A stretch of 64,000 nt of DNA from Stenotrophomonas maltophilia (GCF_900186865.1 NZ_LT906480.1:3180001-3244000), one strand, 5' to 3'; shown: positions 42,280 through 51,858, counted from the stretch's first letter. A program made the numbers and translations. Notes: a model not told the origin generated them from the letters alone.

Positions 42280-42918
42280 ATGTTCACCCCGCGCGCCTTC
42301 GCCGAGACCGACCTGCTCTGGCTGGACCGCCTGCTGGCGCGCGACCCGTTCGTTACCGTGCTCACCCCCGGCAGCGATGGCCTGCCGGAGCTGACCCGGA
42401 TGCCGGTGCTGTACCGGCGTGACGGCGACCAGATCGAACTGCGCGGCCACTGGGCCCGCGCCAACCCGCAGTCGCGCCACAGCGGCGCGGCCAAGGTACT
42501 GGTCGATGGCCCACACGGCTACGTGTCGGCCAGCTGGTATCCGGACAAGGAGCCCGCCGCGCGGGTACCCACCTGGAACTACGCCGCTGCCGAGCTGCGT
42601 GGCCAGCTGCAGACCTTCGACGACGCTGATGCGCTGGCCGAACTGGTCGGCGCGATCAGCGACCACTTCGAAGCCAGCGCCGGCCAGGCCTGGCGGTTCG
42701 ATGCCACGCGCGCCGAACACGGCCCGGAGCTGCGCGCCATCGTCGGCTTCCGCTTCCAGGTGGAACACGTGCAGCTGAAGCTGAAACTCAGCCAGAACCA
42801 TCCCGACGCCAACCAGCAGGCCGTGATCGCCGCACTGGACGCGCTCGCCTCCCCGTCCTCCCATGAGCTGGCGCAGTGGATGCGCTGGCACCGTGAACAG
42901 TCCGCCTCCAGCGGCTGA
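42280..42918 (+). CDS. PaiB-like FMN-binding protein (212 aa)
   Basis: Member of the FMN-binding split-barrel family described as 'negative transcriptional regulator' after PaiB of Bacillus subtilis. The start at 42280 opens with MFTPRAFAETDLLWLDRLLARDPFVTVLT. The family signature is GPHGYVSASWYPDKEPAARVPTWNYAAAELRG, and the C-terminal VEHVQLKLKLSQNHPDANQQAVI matches PaiB ends. Whether it binds DNA or is an FMN-dependent oxidase is not settled for the family. Confidence 0.9.
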   Translation: MFTPRAFAETDLLWLDRLLARDPFVTVLTPGSDGLPELTRMPVLYRRDGDQIELRGHWARANPQSRHSGAAKVLVDGPHGYVSASWYPDKEPAARVPTWNYAAAELRGQLQTFDDADALAELVGAISDHFEASAGQAWRFDATRAEHGPELRAIVGFRFQVEHVQLKLKLSQNHPDANQQAVIAALDALASPSSHELAQWMRWHREQSASSG

Positions 42919-42992
42919 TCACCCCAGCTTCCCGCGACGGCGCGACCAGAACGGCCGCGCCTTGCCCCCACCCGACGCCAGGGATACCGCAC

Positions 42993-43655
42993 ATGAAAGA
43001 CATCCACCGCCTGCTGCAGAACAACCGCGACTGGGCCGACCGCATCGCCAAGGAAGACCCTGAGTTCTTCCAGCAGCTGTCCAAGCAGCAGCATCCGGAA
43101 TACCTGTGGATCGGCTGCTCCGACTCGCGGGTGCCGGCCAACCAGATCATCGGCATGGCGCCGGGTGAAGTGTTCGTGCACCGCAACGTCGCCAACGTGG
43201 TCGCGCACACCGACCTGAACTGCCTGAGCGTGGTGCAGTACGCGGTGGACCAGTTGAAGGTGAAGCACATCCTGATCGTCGGCCACTACGGCTGCGGCGG
43301 CGTGCACGCCTGCCTGCACAATACCCGCGTCGGCCTGGCCGACAACTGGCTGCGCCATGTCGGCGACGTGGTGCAGAAGCACCAGGGCATCCTCGATGCG
43401 ATCGAGGATGACGAGCTGAAGCATGCCCGCCTGTGCGAACTGAACGTGATCGAGCAGGTCGCCAACCTGTGCCGTTCGACCATCGTCGAGGACGCCTGGG
43501 CGCGCGGGCAGAAGCTGATGGTGCACGGCTGGGTCTACAGCCTGAAGAACGGCCGGGTCAGCGAAATGGGCATCGATGTCGGTGGACCGGAAGAGCTGAA
43601 GCCAGCCTATGAAAAGGCACTGTCCTACGTGCCCCGCCAGGGCCGGCGCGACTGA
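42993..43655 (+). CDS. can: Beta-class carbonic anhydrase (220 aa)
   Basis: Interconverts CO2 and bicarbonate. Zinc ligands Cys42, His98 and Cys101 and the Asp44-Arg46 dyad are in [10 protein letters not shown] and [29 protein letters not shown] at the C-terminus is also typical of E. coli Can. Length matches the family. It is 74 bases after the PaiB-like gene and 20 bases before nbaC, so it may be read together with the kynurenine genes. Confidence 0.96.
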   Translation: MKDIHRLLQNNRDWADRIAKEDPEFFQQLSKQQHPEYLWIGCSDSRVPANQIIGMAPGEVFVHRNVANVVAHTDLNCLSVVQYAVDQLKVKHILIVGHYGCGGVHACLHNTRVGLADNWLRHVGDVVQKHQGILDAIEDDELKHARLCELNVIEQVANLCRSTIVEDAWARGQKLMVHGWVYSLKNGRVSEMGIDVGGPEELKPAYEKALSYVPRQGRRD

Positions 43656-43675
43656 CCTCACTACGGACCACGACC

Positions 43676-44197
43676 ATGCTCGCCTCGCCGATCAACCTGC
43701 ACGCCTGGATCGAAGAAAACCGCCACCTGCTGAAGCCGCCGGTGGGCAACAAGATGATCGACAACGGCGACTTCATCGTGATGGTCGTGGGCGGGCCGAA
43801 TTCGCGCACCGACTATCACTACGACGAAGGCCCGGAGTGGTTCTACCAGCTCGAGGGCGAGATGGTGCTGAAGGTGCAGGAGGACGGCGCGGTGCGCGAC
43901 ATCCCGATCCGCGCCGGCGAGATCTTCCTGCTGCCGGCCAGGGTGCCGCACTCGCCGCGGCGCCCGCCCGGCGGCATCGGCCTAGTGGTCGAGCGCAAGC
44001 GCCTGCCGCACGAGAAGGACGGCGTGATCTGGCACTGCGAACGCTGCAACCACAAGCTGCACGAAGAGTTCTTCCCGCTGCAGAACATCGAGACCGACCT
44101 GCCCAAGGTGTTTGCGCGCTATCACGCCAGCCTGGAGCTGCGCACCTGCAGCCAGTGCGGGCATGTGGATCCGCTGCCGGTGCCGGCGGCGGGCTGA
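43676..44197 (+). CDS. nbaC: 3-hydroxyanthranilate 3,4-dioxygenase (173 aa)
   Basis: Fe(II)-dependent cupin that opens 3-hydroxyanthranilate to aminocarboxymuconate semialdehyde, the precursor of quinolinate. The metal ligands His48, Glu54 and His92 are in [10 protein letters not shown] and [13 protein letters not shown]. The C-terminal rubredoxin-like second iron site is intact: Cys121, Cys124, Cys158 and Cys161, as in the bacterial type. First of three adjacent kynurenine-pathway genes. Confidence 0.95.
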   Translation: MLASPINLHAWIEENRHLLKPPVGNKMIDNGDFIVMVVGGPNSRTDYHYDEGPEWFYQLEGEMVLKVQEDGAVRDIPIRAGEIFLLPARVPHSPRRPPGGIGLVVERKRLPHEKDGVIWHCERCNHKLHEEFFPLQNIETDLPKVFARYHASLELRTCSQCGHVDPLPVPAAG

Positions 44198-44207
44198 CGC
44201 CCACACC

Positions 44208-44269
44208 GGTAGGCGCCCACCCTGGTGGGCGCATGGATCCACGCGCGCCAGCCAAGGTGGGCCACTACC
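44208..44269. repeat. GTAG-type palindrome pair between nbaC and kynU
   Basis: GGTAG followed by the hairpin GCGCCCAC-CCTG-GTGGGCGC (44213-44232), and an inverse arm GGTGGGCCACTACC ending at 44269. It occupies the 162-base gap inside the presumed kynurenine operon and could affect transcript stability there. Confidence 0.7.
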
Positions 44270-44359
44270 AGAAAACGCGGCGCTCGAAGCGTGGCCGCGT
44301 CTACCGGGCCATGCCCCAGGCGCTACACTGGCGGTCCCGTTGCAGCCTGTTGCCCGACC

Positions 44360-45634
44360 ATGTCCGACCTGCTCAGCCGCACCCACGCCATTGCCCTGGA
44401 CGCCGCCGATCCGCTGCGCCCGCTGCGTAACGAATTCCTGATTCCGCGCCATGGCGGTGGCGAGCAGACCTACTTCGTCGGCAACTCGCTGGGCCTGCAG
44501 CCGCGTGGCGCCCAGGCCGCGGTGCAGGAAGTGATGAAGCAATGGGGCGAGCTGGCGGTGGAAGGCCACTTCACCGGTCCGACGCAGTGGCTGTCCTACC
44601 ACCGTCTGGTGAGCGCGCAGCTGGCCCGCGTGGTTGGTGCACTGCCCAGCGAAGTGGTGGCGATGAACACGCTGAGCGTGAACCTGCACCTGATGATGGT
44701 CAGCTTCTACCGACCGACCGCGCAGCGCCCGGTGATCCTGATGGAAGCCGGTGCGTTCCCGACCGACCGACACGCGGTCGAAGCGCAGATCCGTTTCCAC
44801 GGGTTCGACCCGGCCGAGTGCCTGGTGGAAGTGCAACCGGACGACGCCAACGGAACGATCTCGCTTACCGCGATCGAGCGCGCCATCGCCGAACACGGTC
44901 CGCGCCTTGCACTGGTGCTGTGGCCCGGCGTGCAGTACCGCACCGGCCAGGCCTTCGACCTCGATGCAATCACCCGTGCTGCCCGCCTGCAGGGCGCGCG
45001 CATCGGCTTCGACCTGGCGCACTCGGTCGGCAACCTGCCGCTGCGCCTGCATGACGTCGCACCCGATTTCGCCGTGTGGTGCCACTACAAATACCTCAAC
45101 AGCGGCCCGGGTGCGGTGGCCGGCGCGTTCGTGCACGAGCGCCATCACCGCGACACCACGCTGCCGCGCTTTGCCGGCTGGTGGGGCCATGAGGAAGCCA
45201 CCCGCTTCCAGATGGCACCGCAGTTCACCCCCGCCATCGGTGCCGAAGGCTGGCAGCTCAGCAATCCGCCGATCCTCGGCCTGGCGCCGCTGCGCGCGTC
45301 GCTGGACCTGTTCGAGCGCGCCGGCATGGAGGCACTGCGCAACAAGTCGCTGGCGTTGACCGGCATGCTCGAAGCGCTTGTACGTGCACGCCTTTCCGGC
45401 GTGCTCGACATCATCACCCCGGCCGAGCCACAGCGCCGTGGCTGCCAGCTGTCATTGCGCGTGATCGGTGGGCGCGAGCGCGGCCGTGCGCTGTTCGAGC
45501 ACCTGCGCGGCATCGGCGTGCTCGGCGACTGGCGCGAGCCGGACGTGATCCGCATCTCGCCCACCCCGCTCTACAACCGCTACCTGGACGTGCACCACTT
45601 CGTCGAGGAAGTGGAAGCCTGGGCCGGCCTCTGA
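44360..45634 (+). CDS. kynU: Kynureninase (424 aa)
   Basis: PLP enzyme that splits 3-hydroxykynurenine (or kynurenine) to 3-hydroxyanthranilate (or anthranilate) and alanine. The start at 44360 gives MSDLLSRTHAIALDAADPL. The PLP lysine is Lys244 in AVWCHYKYLNSGPGAVAGAF, and GFDLAHSVGN carries the aspartate that contacts the pyridine nitrogen. YFVGNSLGLQPR near the N-terminus is also diagnostic. Standard length. kmo follows after 31 bases. Confidence 0.97.
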   Translation: MSDLLSRTHAIALDAADPLRPLRNEFLIPRHGGGEQTYFVGNSLGLQPRGAQAAVQEVMKQWGELAVEGHFTGPTQWLSYHRLVSAQLARVVGALPSEVVAMNTLSVNLHLMMVSFYRPTAQRPVILMEAGAFPTDRHAVEAQIRFHGFDPAECLVEVQPDDANGTISLTAIERAIAEHGPRLALVLWPGVQYRTGQAFDLDAITRAARLQGARIGFDLAHSVGNLPLRLHDVAPDFAVWCHYKYLNSGPGAVAGAFVHERHHRDTTLPRFAGWWGHEEATRFQMAPQFTPAIGAEGWQLSNPPILGLAPLRASLDLFERAGMEALRNKSLALTGMLEALVRARLSGVLDIITPAEPQRRGCQLSLRVIGGRERGRALFEHLRGIGVLGDWREPDVIRISPTPLYNRYLDVHHFVEEVEAWAGL

Positions 45635-45665
45635 GCCGGTCCCTCCCCTACTGCTGGACAGTTCG

Positions 45666-47033
45666 TTGATCGCACATGCTTCCCGCTCGTTGAGCATTAT
45701 CGGTGCCGGCCTCGCCGGGTCGCTGCTGGCCATCCTGCTGTCACGCCAGGGCTGGCGCATCACCCTGTACGAACGCCGTGGCGATCCACGCGTGGCCGAC
45801 TACGAGAGCGGCCGCTCGATCAACCTGGCGCTGGCCGAGCGTGGGCGCAATGCGCTGCGCCAGGCCGGTGTGGAAGACGAGGTCATGGCGCGCGCGGTGA
45901 TGATGCGCGGACGCATGGTGCATCCGCGCGAAGGCGAACCGCAGCTGCAGCGCTATGGCCGCGACGACAGCGAAGTGATCTGGTCGATCCATCGCAGCGA
46001 CCTCAACACCACGCTGCTGGAACTGGCCGAACAGGCTGGCGCGACCGTACACTTCCACCGCCGCCTGCACACCGTCGATTTCGACGCCGGCTACGCACGC
46101 TTCATCGACGACCGCGACGACAGCCCGCATGACATCCGCTTCGACACCCTGATCGGTGCCGATGGTGCAGGCTCGGCCCTGCGCGCGGCGATGAACCGGC
46201 GGGCGCCGCTGGGCGAGGACATCGCGTTCCTCGATCACTCCTACAAGGAGCTGGAAATTCCGCCGGCCGACGATGGCAGCTTCCGCATCGAGCGCAACGC
46301 GCTGCATATCTGGCCGCGCGGCCATTACATGTGCATCGCCCTGCCCAATCACGAAGGCACCTTCACCGTCACTTTGTTCCTGCCCAACCAGGGCGATCCC
46401 AGCTTCGCCACGATCAATACCGGCGCGCAGGCCGAGGCGCTGTTCGCGCGCGAGTTCGCCGACACCCTGCCGCTGATCCCGAACCTGCGCGCAGACTGGG
46501 AACAGCACCCGCCGGGCCTGCTTGGCACGCTGACGCTCGATCGCTGGCACCAGCAGGGCCGTGCCGTGCTGATCGGCGACGCCGCGCATGCGATGGTGCC
46601 GTTCCACGGCCAGGGCATGAACTGCGCGTTCGAGGACTGCGTTGCGCTGGCCCGCCACCTGATGGAGGCCGATGATCTGGAAGGTGCGTTCGCCGCGTTC
46701 GAAGCCGAGCGCAAGCCGAATGCACGTGCCATCCAGCAGATGGCGCTGGAGAACTACCTGGAAATGCGCGACCGCGTTGCCGACCCTGCATTCCTGCTGC
46801 AGCGCGAACTGGAACAGGAACTGCAGCGGCGCTGGCCGACCCGCTTCGTGCCGCACTACACGATGGTCACCTTCCTGCACACGCCGTACGCCGAGGCACT
46901 GCGCCGCACCGAACTGCAACGCGACATGCTGGTGGCCGCCACCACCGGCCACGATTCACTGGACAACATCGACTGGGCCGCGCTGGAAGCGCAGATCCAC
47001 GCGCAGCTGCCGGTCCTGGAGGGCGCGCACTGA
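45666..47033 (+). CDS. kmo: Kynurenine 3-monooxygenase (455 aa, TTG start)
   Basis: FAD enzyme hydroxylating kynurenine to 3-hydroxykynurenine. The Rossmann motif SIIGAGLAGSLLAILLSRQGW begins near residue 9, GRSINLALAERGRNALR is characteristic, and the second FAD motif is VLIGDAAHAMVPFHGQGMNCAFEDC. No ATG exists between the upstream stop and the FAD motif, so a TTG (45666) is the best start, with GGAC as a weak Shine-Dalgarno sequence. A C-terminal hydrophobic membrane tail as in mitochondrial KMO is absent, as usual in bacteria. The stop overlaps the sbcB start by one base. Confidence 0.94.
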   Translation: MIAHASRSLSIIGAGLAGSLLAILLSRQGWRITLYERRGDPRVADYESGRSINLALAERGRNALRQAGVEDEVMARAVMMRGRMVHPREGEPQLQRYGRDDSEVIWSIHRSDLNTTLLELAEQAGATVHFHRRLHTVDFDAGYARFIDDRDDSPHDIRFDTLIGADGAGSALRAAMNRRAPLGEDIAFLDHSYKELEIPPADDGSFRIERNALHIWPRGHYMCIALPNHEGTFTVTLFLPNQGDPSFATINTGAQAEALFAREFADTLPLIPNLRADWEQHPPGLLGTLTLDRWHQQGRAVLIGDAAHAMVPFHGQGMNCAFEDCVALARHLMEADDLEGAFAAFEAERKPNARAIQQMALENYLEMRDRVADPAFLLQRELEQELQRRWPTRFVPHYTMVTFLHTPYAEALRRTELQRDMLVAATTGHDSLDNIDWAALEAQIHAQLPVLEGAH

Positions 47034-48472
47034 TGGCTGACAGCTTCCTGTTCTACGATCTGGAAACCTTCGGCCAGGACCCGCGGCGCACGCGCATCTC
47101 GCAGTTCGCCGCCATCCGCACCGACGCCGATCTCAACGAAATCGACACCCCGGTCAGCTTCTTCGTGCGCCCGGCCGATGACCTGCTGCCCTCGCCGATG
47201 GCCACCCTGGTTACCGGCATCACCCCGCAGCAGGCACTGGCCGAAGGCATCAGCGAGGCCGAGGCCTTCGACCGCATCAACGAGCAGCTGTCGCGCCCCG
47301 GCACCTGCGCGCTGGGCTACAACACGCTGCGCTTCGACGATGAGTTCGTCCGCTACGGGCTGTTCCGCAACTTCCACGACCCGTACGAACGCGAGTGGCG
47401 CAACGGTAATTCGCGCTGGGACCTGCTGGACATGCTGCGGCTGATGCGCGCGATGCGCCCGGACGGCATCCGGTGGCCGCTGCGCGAGGATGGCGCCACC
47501 TCGTTCAAGCTCGAACATCTGGCCGAAGCCAACCACGTGCGCGAAGGCGATGCACACGAAGCACTGTCCGACGTGCGCGCCACCATCGGCATGGCGCGGC
47601 TGTTCAAGCAGTCGCAACCACGCCTGTGGGACTACGCCCTGAAGCTGCGCGACAAGCGCTTCGTCGGCGGCCTGCTGGACGTGGCCGCGATGAAGCCGGT
47701 GCTGCACATTTCCATGCGCTACCCGGCCAGCCGCCTGTGCGCGGCACCGGTGCTGCCGTTGGCCGTGCACCCGACCATCAACAACCGGGTGATCGTGTTC
47801 GACCTGGAAGGCGAGATCGACGACCTGCTGGAACTGCCGGCCGAGGTGATCGCACAGCGCCTGTACATGCGCGCCAGCGAGCTGCCCGAAGGCGTGGCAC
47901 GGGTACCTCTGAAGGAAGTGCATCTGAACAAGGTGCCGGCGCTGATCGCCTGGAACCACCTGCGCGCCGATGACCACGCGCGCCTCGGCCTGGATGTGGC
48001 TGCGATCGAAGCCAAGGTGGAACGCCTGCGCGCGTTCGCCCCGCAGCTGGCCGAAAAAGCCCGGCAGGTCTACAACCAGCCCCGCGCCGCCACCGTGGCC
48101 GACGTCGATGCCTCGCTGTACGACGGCTTCCTCGGCAACGGTGACAAGCCGCTGCTTGCGCTTGCACGCACCACTGCGCCCGAGCAGCTGGCCGCGCTGG
48201 AAGGTCGCTTCCGCGACCCGCGCCTGCCGGAGCTGCTGTTCCGCTACCGCGCGCGCAATCATCCCGACAGCCTCGCGCCGCCTGAACGCCAGCGCTGGCA
48301 GGATTACCGCCGCCAGCGCCTGCTCGGAGACGGCGGCCTGGGCGAACTCAACCTGCCCCAGTACCAGCAGCAGCTGGATGCACTGGCCGCTGAAGCGCCC
48401 GATGACACCCGGCGCCAGGCCCTGCTGCAATCGCTGCGCGACTGGGGCCAGCACATGCAGGAGACGCTGTGA
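47033..48472 (+). CDS. sbcB: Exodeoxyribonuclease I (479 aa)
   Basis: 3'-5' single-strand DNA exonuclease of recombination and repair. The DEDDh active site is visible: YDLETFG (Asp9, Glu11), LGYNTLRFDDEF and the HEALSDVRATIGMARL block. The remaining SH3-like and C-terminal domains are present (MKPVLHISMRYPASR; FRYRARNHPDSL). Full length. Start and stop overlap both neighbours (TGATG with kmo, GTGA with the DUF2461 gene), so it is translated within the kynurenine transcript despite the unrelated function. Confidence 0.96.
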   Translation: MADSFLFYDLETFGQDPRRTRISQFAAIRTDADLNEIDTPVSFFVRPADDLLPSPMATLVTGITPQQALAEGISEAEAFDRINEQLSRPGTCALGYNTLRFDDEFVRYGLFRNFHDPYEREWRNGNSRWDLLDMLRLMRAMRPDGIRWPLREDGATSFKLEHLAEANHVREGDAHEALSDVRATIGMARLFKQSQPRLWDYALKLRDKRFVGGLLDVAAMKPVLHISMRYPASRLCAAPVLPLAVHPTINNRVIVFDLEGEIDDLLELPAEVIAQRLYMRASELPEGVARVPLKEVHLNKVPALIAWNHLRADDHARLGLDVAAIEAKVERLRAFAPQLAEKARQVYNQPRAATVADVDASLYDGFLGNGDKPLLALARTTAPEQLAALEGRFRDPRLPELLFRYRARNHPDSLAPPERQRWQDYRRQRLLGDGGLGELNLPQYQQQLDALAAEAPDDTRRQALLQSLRDWGQHMQETL

Positions 48473-49155
48473 GCACTTATTTCTCGGACGCCAGCTTCAA
48501 GTTCCTGCGCAGCCTTGCGCGGCACAACGACAAGGCCTGGTTCAACGATCACCGCCAGCAGTACGAAGACCACGTGCGGCAACCGTTCCTGCGCCTGCTG
48601 GGCGACCTGCAGCCGGCGCTGGCCGAGGTCAGCGAGCACTTCCGCGCCGATACCCGTGGCGTCGGTGGCTCGCTGTTCCGCATCCATCGTGACGCGCGTT
48701 TTTCCAACGACAAGTCGCCGTACAAGACCTGGCAGGGTGCACGCCTGTTCCATGAGCGCCGCCGCGAAGTGGCCGCGCCCTCGTTCTACGTGCACCTGCA
48801 GCCGGGCGAGAGCTTCGTCGGCGCTGGCCTGTGGCATCCGGAACCGGAAACCCAGCGCCGCGTACGCCACTTCATCCTCGACAATCCGGGCAGCTGGAAG
48901 GCCGCCGCGCATGCACCGGCCCTGCGCAAACGCTTCGATTTCGAGGAGAGCGAAAAGCTGGTGCGGCCCCCGCGTGGCTTCCCGGCCGACTTCGAGTTCA
49001 TCGACGACCTCAAGCACCGCAACTGGGTGATGTGGCGCTCGCTGGACGATGCCACCATGACCGGCCCACGCCTGCTGTCCACGCTGGGCAAGGACCTGGC
49101 TGGGCTCGGCCCGTTCGTTGACTACCTGTGCGCGGCGCTGGACCTGGAGTTCTGA
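48469..49155 (+). CDS. DUF2461 family protein (228 aa)
   Basis: Conserved cytosolic protein (TIGR02453/DUF2461). GTG start at 48469, overlapping sbcB by 4 bases. Landmarks are FLRSLARHNDKAWFNDHRQQYE, FRIHRDARFSNDKSPYKTW and PSFYVHLQPGESFVGAGLWHPEP. The family has no firmly known activity. Coupling to sbcB suggests co-expression but not necessarily a shared role. Confidence 0.9.
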   Translation: MSTYFSDASFKFLRSLARHNDKAWFNDHRQQYEDHVRQPFLRLLGDLQPALAEVSEHFRADTRGVGGSLFRIHRDARFSNDKSPYKTWQGARLFHERRREVAAPSFYVHLQPGESFVGAGLWHPEPETQRRVRHFILDNPGSWKAAAHAPALRKRFDFEESEKLVRPPRGFPADFEFIDDLKHRNWVMWRSLDDATMTGPRLLSTLGKDLAGLGPFVDYLCAALDLEF

Positions 49156-49210
49156 GCCGCATCACCTGCCGTTCACCACTGGCTGCCTCACTTGCGGCAG
49201 TCTGGACAGC

Positions 49211-49762
49211 ATGAAGAAGCTCACTGCACTGGCTGTGCTGCTGGTCCTGGCCTTGGCTGCGTGGTGGTTCGGCGGCCCGTACATGGCCGTGCACGGCCTG
49301 TCCAGGGCCATCGAAGAACGCGACACGGCGCGACTGGAACGCTATGTCGATTTCCCTCGCGTGCGCAGCAGCCTGCGCGCCCAGCTCAACGACTATCTGG
49401 TACGCCAGGCCGGCCCGGATGTAGCGGCCAGCCCGTTCGGCGCCCTGCTGTACGGCCTCGGCGACCAGATCGGCGGTGCAGCGGTGGAGACCATGGTGAC
49501 CCCGACCGGCATCGGCGCAATGCTGCAGGGCCACGTGCTGTGGAAGCGCGGCCGCAATGAACTGCAGGGCAGTGATGCCTTCGGCGCGACCGAGCCGGCA
49601 CGGCCATTGAAGAACGCCGAGCATCACTTCGAAGCGCTGGACCGCTTCGTGATCGACGTCGATCGCGGCCCCGACCAGCCGCCGATGAAAGTGGTGCTGG
49701 AACCGCAGGGCATGCGCTGGAAGGTGGTGGATCTGCGGTTGGGGATGTCGGCCACCCCGTGA
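49211..49762 (+). CDS. DUF2939 family membrane-anchored protein (183 aa)
   Basis: Start at 49211 with a weak GGAC nearby. One N-terminal helix (LTALAVLLVLALAAWWFGG, about residues 4-22) acts as an anchor or signal. The following GPYMAVHGLSRAIEERDTARLERYVDFPRVRSSLRAQL is the DUF2939 signature. The C-terminal half is soluble and probably periplasmic. Function unknown. Last gene of the plus-strand run before a block of palindromic repeats. Confidence 0.85.
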   Translation: MKKLTALAVLLVLALAAWWFGGPYMAVHGLSRAIEERDTARLERYVDFPRVRSSLRAQLNDYLVRQAGPDVAASPFGALLYGLGDQIGGAAVETMVTPTGIGAMLQGHVLWKRGRNELQGSDAFGATEPARPLKNAEHHFEALDRFVIDVDRGPDQPPMKVVLEPQGMRWKVVDLRLGMSATP

Positions 49763-49792
49763 CGGGTCATGCCCTTCGACGGTGCTGCTTTC

Positions 49793-49932
49793 GGTAGGTG
49801 CCCACCTTGGTGGGCATGGACCCAGGACGGCGCCAACCAAGGTTGGCGACTACCGCGGTACAGCGCTCTGGTAGATGCCCAGCTTGGTGGGCGCCGATGC
49901 ATGGCTGTGCCAACCAACGGTTGGCACCCACC
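49793..49932. repeat. Two GTAG-type palindrome pairs
   Basis: The first pair runs from GGTAGGTGCCCACC (49793) to GGTTGGCGACTACC (49854). The second runs from GGTAGATGCCC (49870) to the hairpin GTGCCAACCA-ACGG-TTGGCAC ending near 49927. They fill the gap between convergent genes and may end transcription. Confidence 0.7.
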
Positions 49933-49942
49933 CGGCATGGTT

Positions 49943-50887
49943 TCACCCCTCGTTGGCGACACCGTGCGGTACGTGGCCGGCGGCCACATGCTCTCGCGCA
50001 CTGTCGATGTTGTGCTGCGAATCATCGAAGAAGATGTCGGCACCGAACGCCTGCAGGAACGGCCCCTTGTGGCGGCCGCCGAGGAACAGCGCTTCGTCCA
50101 GGCGCACTCCCCACTCGCGCAGGGTGCGGATTACCCGCTCATGCGCCGGTGCCGAGCGTGCGGTCACCAGCGCAGTGCGGATCGGTGCGCTTTCGTCGGC
50201 CGGGAATACTTCCTGCAGCGTATGCAGGGCCGACAGGAAACCGCGGAACGGGCCGCCGCTGAGGGGTTCGCGGGCCCGTTCACGCTCATGCCGGCCAAAT
50301 GCCTCCACGCCCTGCTCGCGTGAGATGCGCTCACTCTCGTCACCGAAGATCACCGCGTCACCGTCGAAGGCGATGCGCAACTGGCCGGCCGGGCGCCCGG
50401 TATCGATCTGGTCGGCCGCCGCTGCCGCGGTCTCGCCGGGCGGCTTGGGCAGGATGGTCGCCGCGGCGATGCCGTGGCGCAGCGCGCTGCGCACCGATTC
50501 CGGGTTGGCCGACAGGAACAGGTCGGTGCCGAACGGCTTCACGTACGGCCAGGTCGGCTCGCCGGCGGTGAACGTTGCGCGGATGATGCCCAGGCCGTAG
50601 TGCTGGATGGAATTGAAGATGCGCAGGCCGGTATCGGCCGAGTTGCGCGACAGCAGGATCACCTCGACGCGAGGATTCTCCGGGCTGGCGCCCTGGTTCA
50701 AAGCCAGCAGCTTGCGTACCACCGGAAACGCCACGCCGGGGCCGAGGATATCGTCCTCGTGCTGGCGCTGGAATTCGGCATAGGCCGCCACGCCATCGCT
50801 CTCGAACAGCGCGTGGCTTTCCTCGAGGTCGAACAGCGCGCGCGAGGTCACCGCGACGGTCAGCAAACGGGGGGAGTTGTCGCCCAT
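49943..50887 (-). CDS. 5'-nucleotidase (cytosolic, PF06189-type, 314 aa)
   Basis: Predicted to dephosphorylate nucleoside monophosphates. The start at 50887 follows AAGGA by 9 bases. Landmarks of the cN-I-type bacterial family are VTSRALFDLEESHALFE, LNQGASPENPRVEVILLSRNSADTGLRIFNSIQHYGL, RIAFDGDAVIFGDESERI and LFLGGRHKGPFLQAFGADIFFDDSQHN; the last two carry aspartates of the HAD-like active site. No signal peptide. It lies 47 bases downstream of nadK on the same strand. Confidence 0.9.
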   Translation of the reverse strand: MGDNSPRLLTVAVTSRALFDLEESHALFESDGVAAYAEFQRQHEDDILGPGVAFPVVRKLLALNQGASPENPRVEVILLSRNSADTGLRIFNSIQHYGLGIIRATFTAGEPTWPYVKPFGTDLFLSANPESVRSALRHGIAAATILPKPPGETAAAAADQIDTGRPAGQLRIAFDGDAVIFGDESERISREQGVEAFGRHERERAREPLSGGPFRGFLSALHTLQEVFPADESAPIRTALVTARSAPAHERVIRTLREWGVRLDEALFLGGRHKGPFLQAFGADIFFDDSQHNIDSAREHVAAGHVPHGVANEG

Positions 50888-50934
50888 CGGTGGGGGTCCT
50901 TCAAGCGGTCGGCACGGCCGGCTGCCCATTGTCC

Positions 50935-51708
50935 TCAAAAAACGAACTGTTCGCTCAGGATCCGGTCTTCCAGGTTGTGCTCCGGGTCGAACAGCAGGGT
51001 CACGCGGCGGTCCTTCGACTCACGGATGGTCACCTCGACCACGTCGCGGGTCTCGTGCGAATCGGCAGTCACGCTGACCGGGCGCTTGTACGGATCGAGC
51101 ACGCGGAAGCGCACTTCGGTATCGGCCTTCAGGATCGCGCCGCGCCAGCGCCGCGGCCGGTACGGGGCCAACGGCGTCAGCGCGATGGTGTGCGAGCCCA
51201 GCGGCAGCACCGGACCATGCGCGGAATAGTTGTAGGCGGTGCTGCCGGCCGGGGTGGCCACCAGCACGCCGTCGCCGATCAGTTCGGCCACGCGCTCCTG
51301 GCCGTTCAGATCGATACCGATATGCGCGGCCTGCCGGGTCTGGCGCAGCAGCGAAACATCGTTGTAGGCCAGCGAACCGGTACTGGTGCCGGACTCGGTC
51401 AGCGCCACCATTTCCAGCGGGCGCAGGTTGGCCGGTTCTGCGCGTGCGATGCGGGCCTGCACGTCGTCGTCTCCACGGTACTGGTTCATCAGGAAGCCGA
51501 CCGTGCCCAGCTTCATGCCGAACACCGGCTTGCCCAGGTGCCCATGCCGATGCAGGGTCTGCAGCATGAAGCCGTCGCCCCCCAGCGGGCACAGCACGTC
51601 GGCCTGCTCCGGCGCGTGATCGCCATAACGCGAGATCATCGCCGCGCGGGCCATCTGCGCGGGCTCGGCGGTGCTGGCCAGGAAAGCGATGCGGGGGGTG
51701 TCGCTCAT
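50935..51708 (-). CDS. nadK: NAD kinase (257 aa)
   Basis: Phosphorylates NAD to NADP. The start at 51708 gives [17 protein letters not shown]. The catalytic GGDG motif is in [15 protein letters not shown] (Asp45), [11 protein letters not shown] matches the NE/D motif, and [22 protein letters not shown] is the conserved glycine-rich nucleotide-binding stretch. Slightly shorter than E. coli NadK, as in other Xanthomonadaceae. Probably co-transcribed with the following 5'-nucleotidase. Confidence 0.96.
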   Translation of the reverse strand: MSDTPRIAFLASTAEPAQMARAAMISRYGDHAPEQADVLCPLGGDGFMLQTLHRHGHLGKPVFGMKLGTVGFLMNQYRGDDDVQARIARAEPANLRPLEMVALTESGTSTGSLAYNDVSLLRQTRQAAHIGIDLNGQERVAELIGDGVLVATPAGSTAYNYSAHGPVLPLGSHTIALTPLAPYRPRRWRGAILKADTEVRFRVLDPYKRPVSVTADSHETRDVVEVTIRESKDRRVTLLFDPEHNLEDRILSEQFVF

Positions 51709-51744
51709 CGGTGGATCCGGGTGGGTGTGCCTGCAAGAGCATAC

Positions 51745-51821
51745 CCGGTAGTGCCGGCCGCTGGCCGGCAGCTGCACCCGGTTGCGGTTCATGCGGCTGC
51801 CGGCCAGCGGCCGGCACTACC
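51745..51821. repeat. GTAG-type inverted palindrome pair
   Basis: GGTAGTGCCGGCCGCTGGCC at 51745 onwards and its inverse ending CACTACC at 51821; the same type as 1165-1223. It lies upstream of nadK and downstream of the glutamate dehydrogenase gene. Confidence 0.8.
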
Positions 51822-51832
51822 GTGCAATGCAG

Positions 51833-51858
51833 AACGGCCCCGCTTTCGCGGGGCCGTT
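51833..51858 (-). terminator. Terminator hairpin after the glutamate dehydrogenase gene
   Basis: AACGGCCCCGC / GCGGGGCCGTT, an 11-bp perfect stem with a 4-base TTTC loop, 41 bases beyond the stop on the minus strand. There is little T-run, but stem strength is high. Confidence 0.65.
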
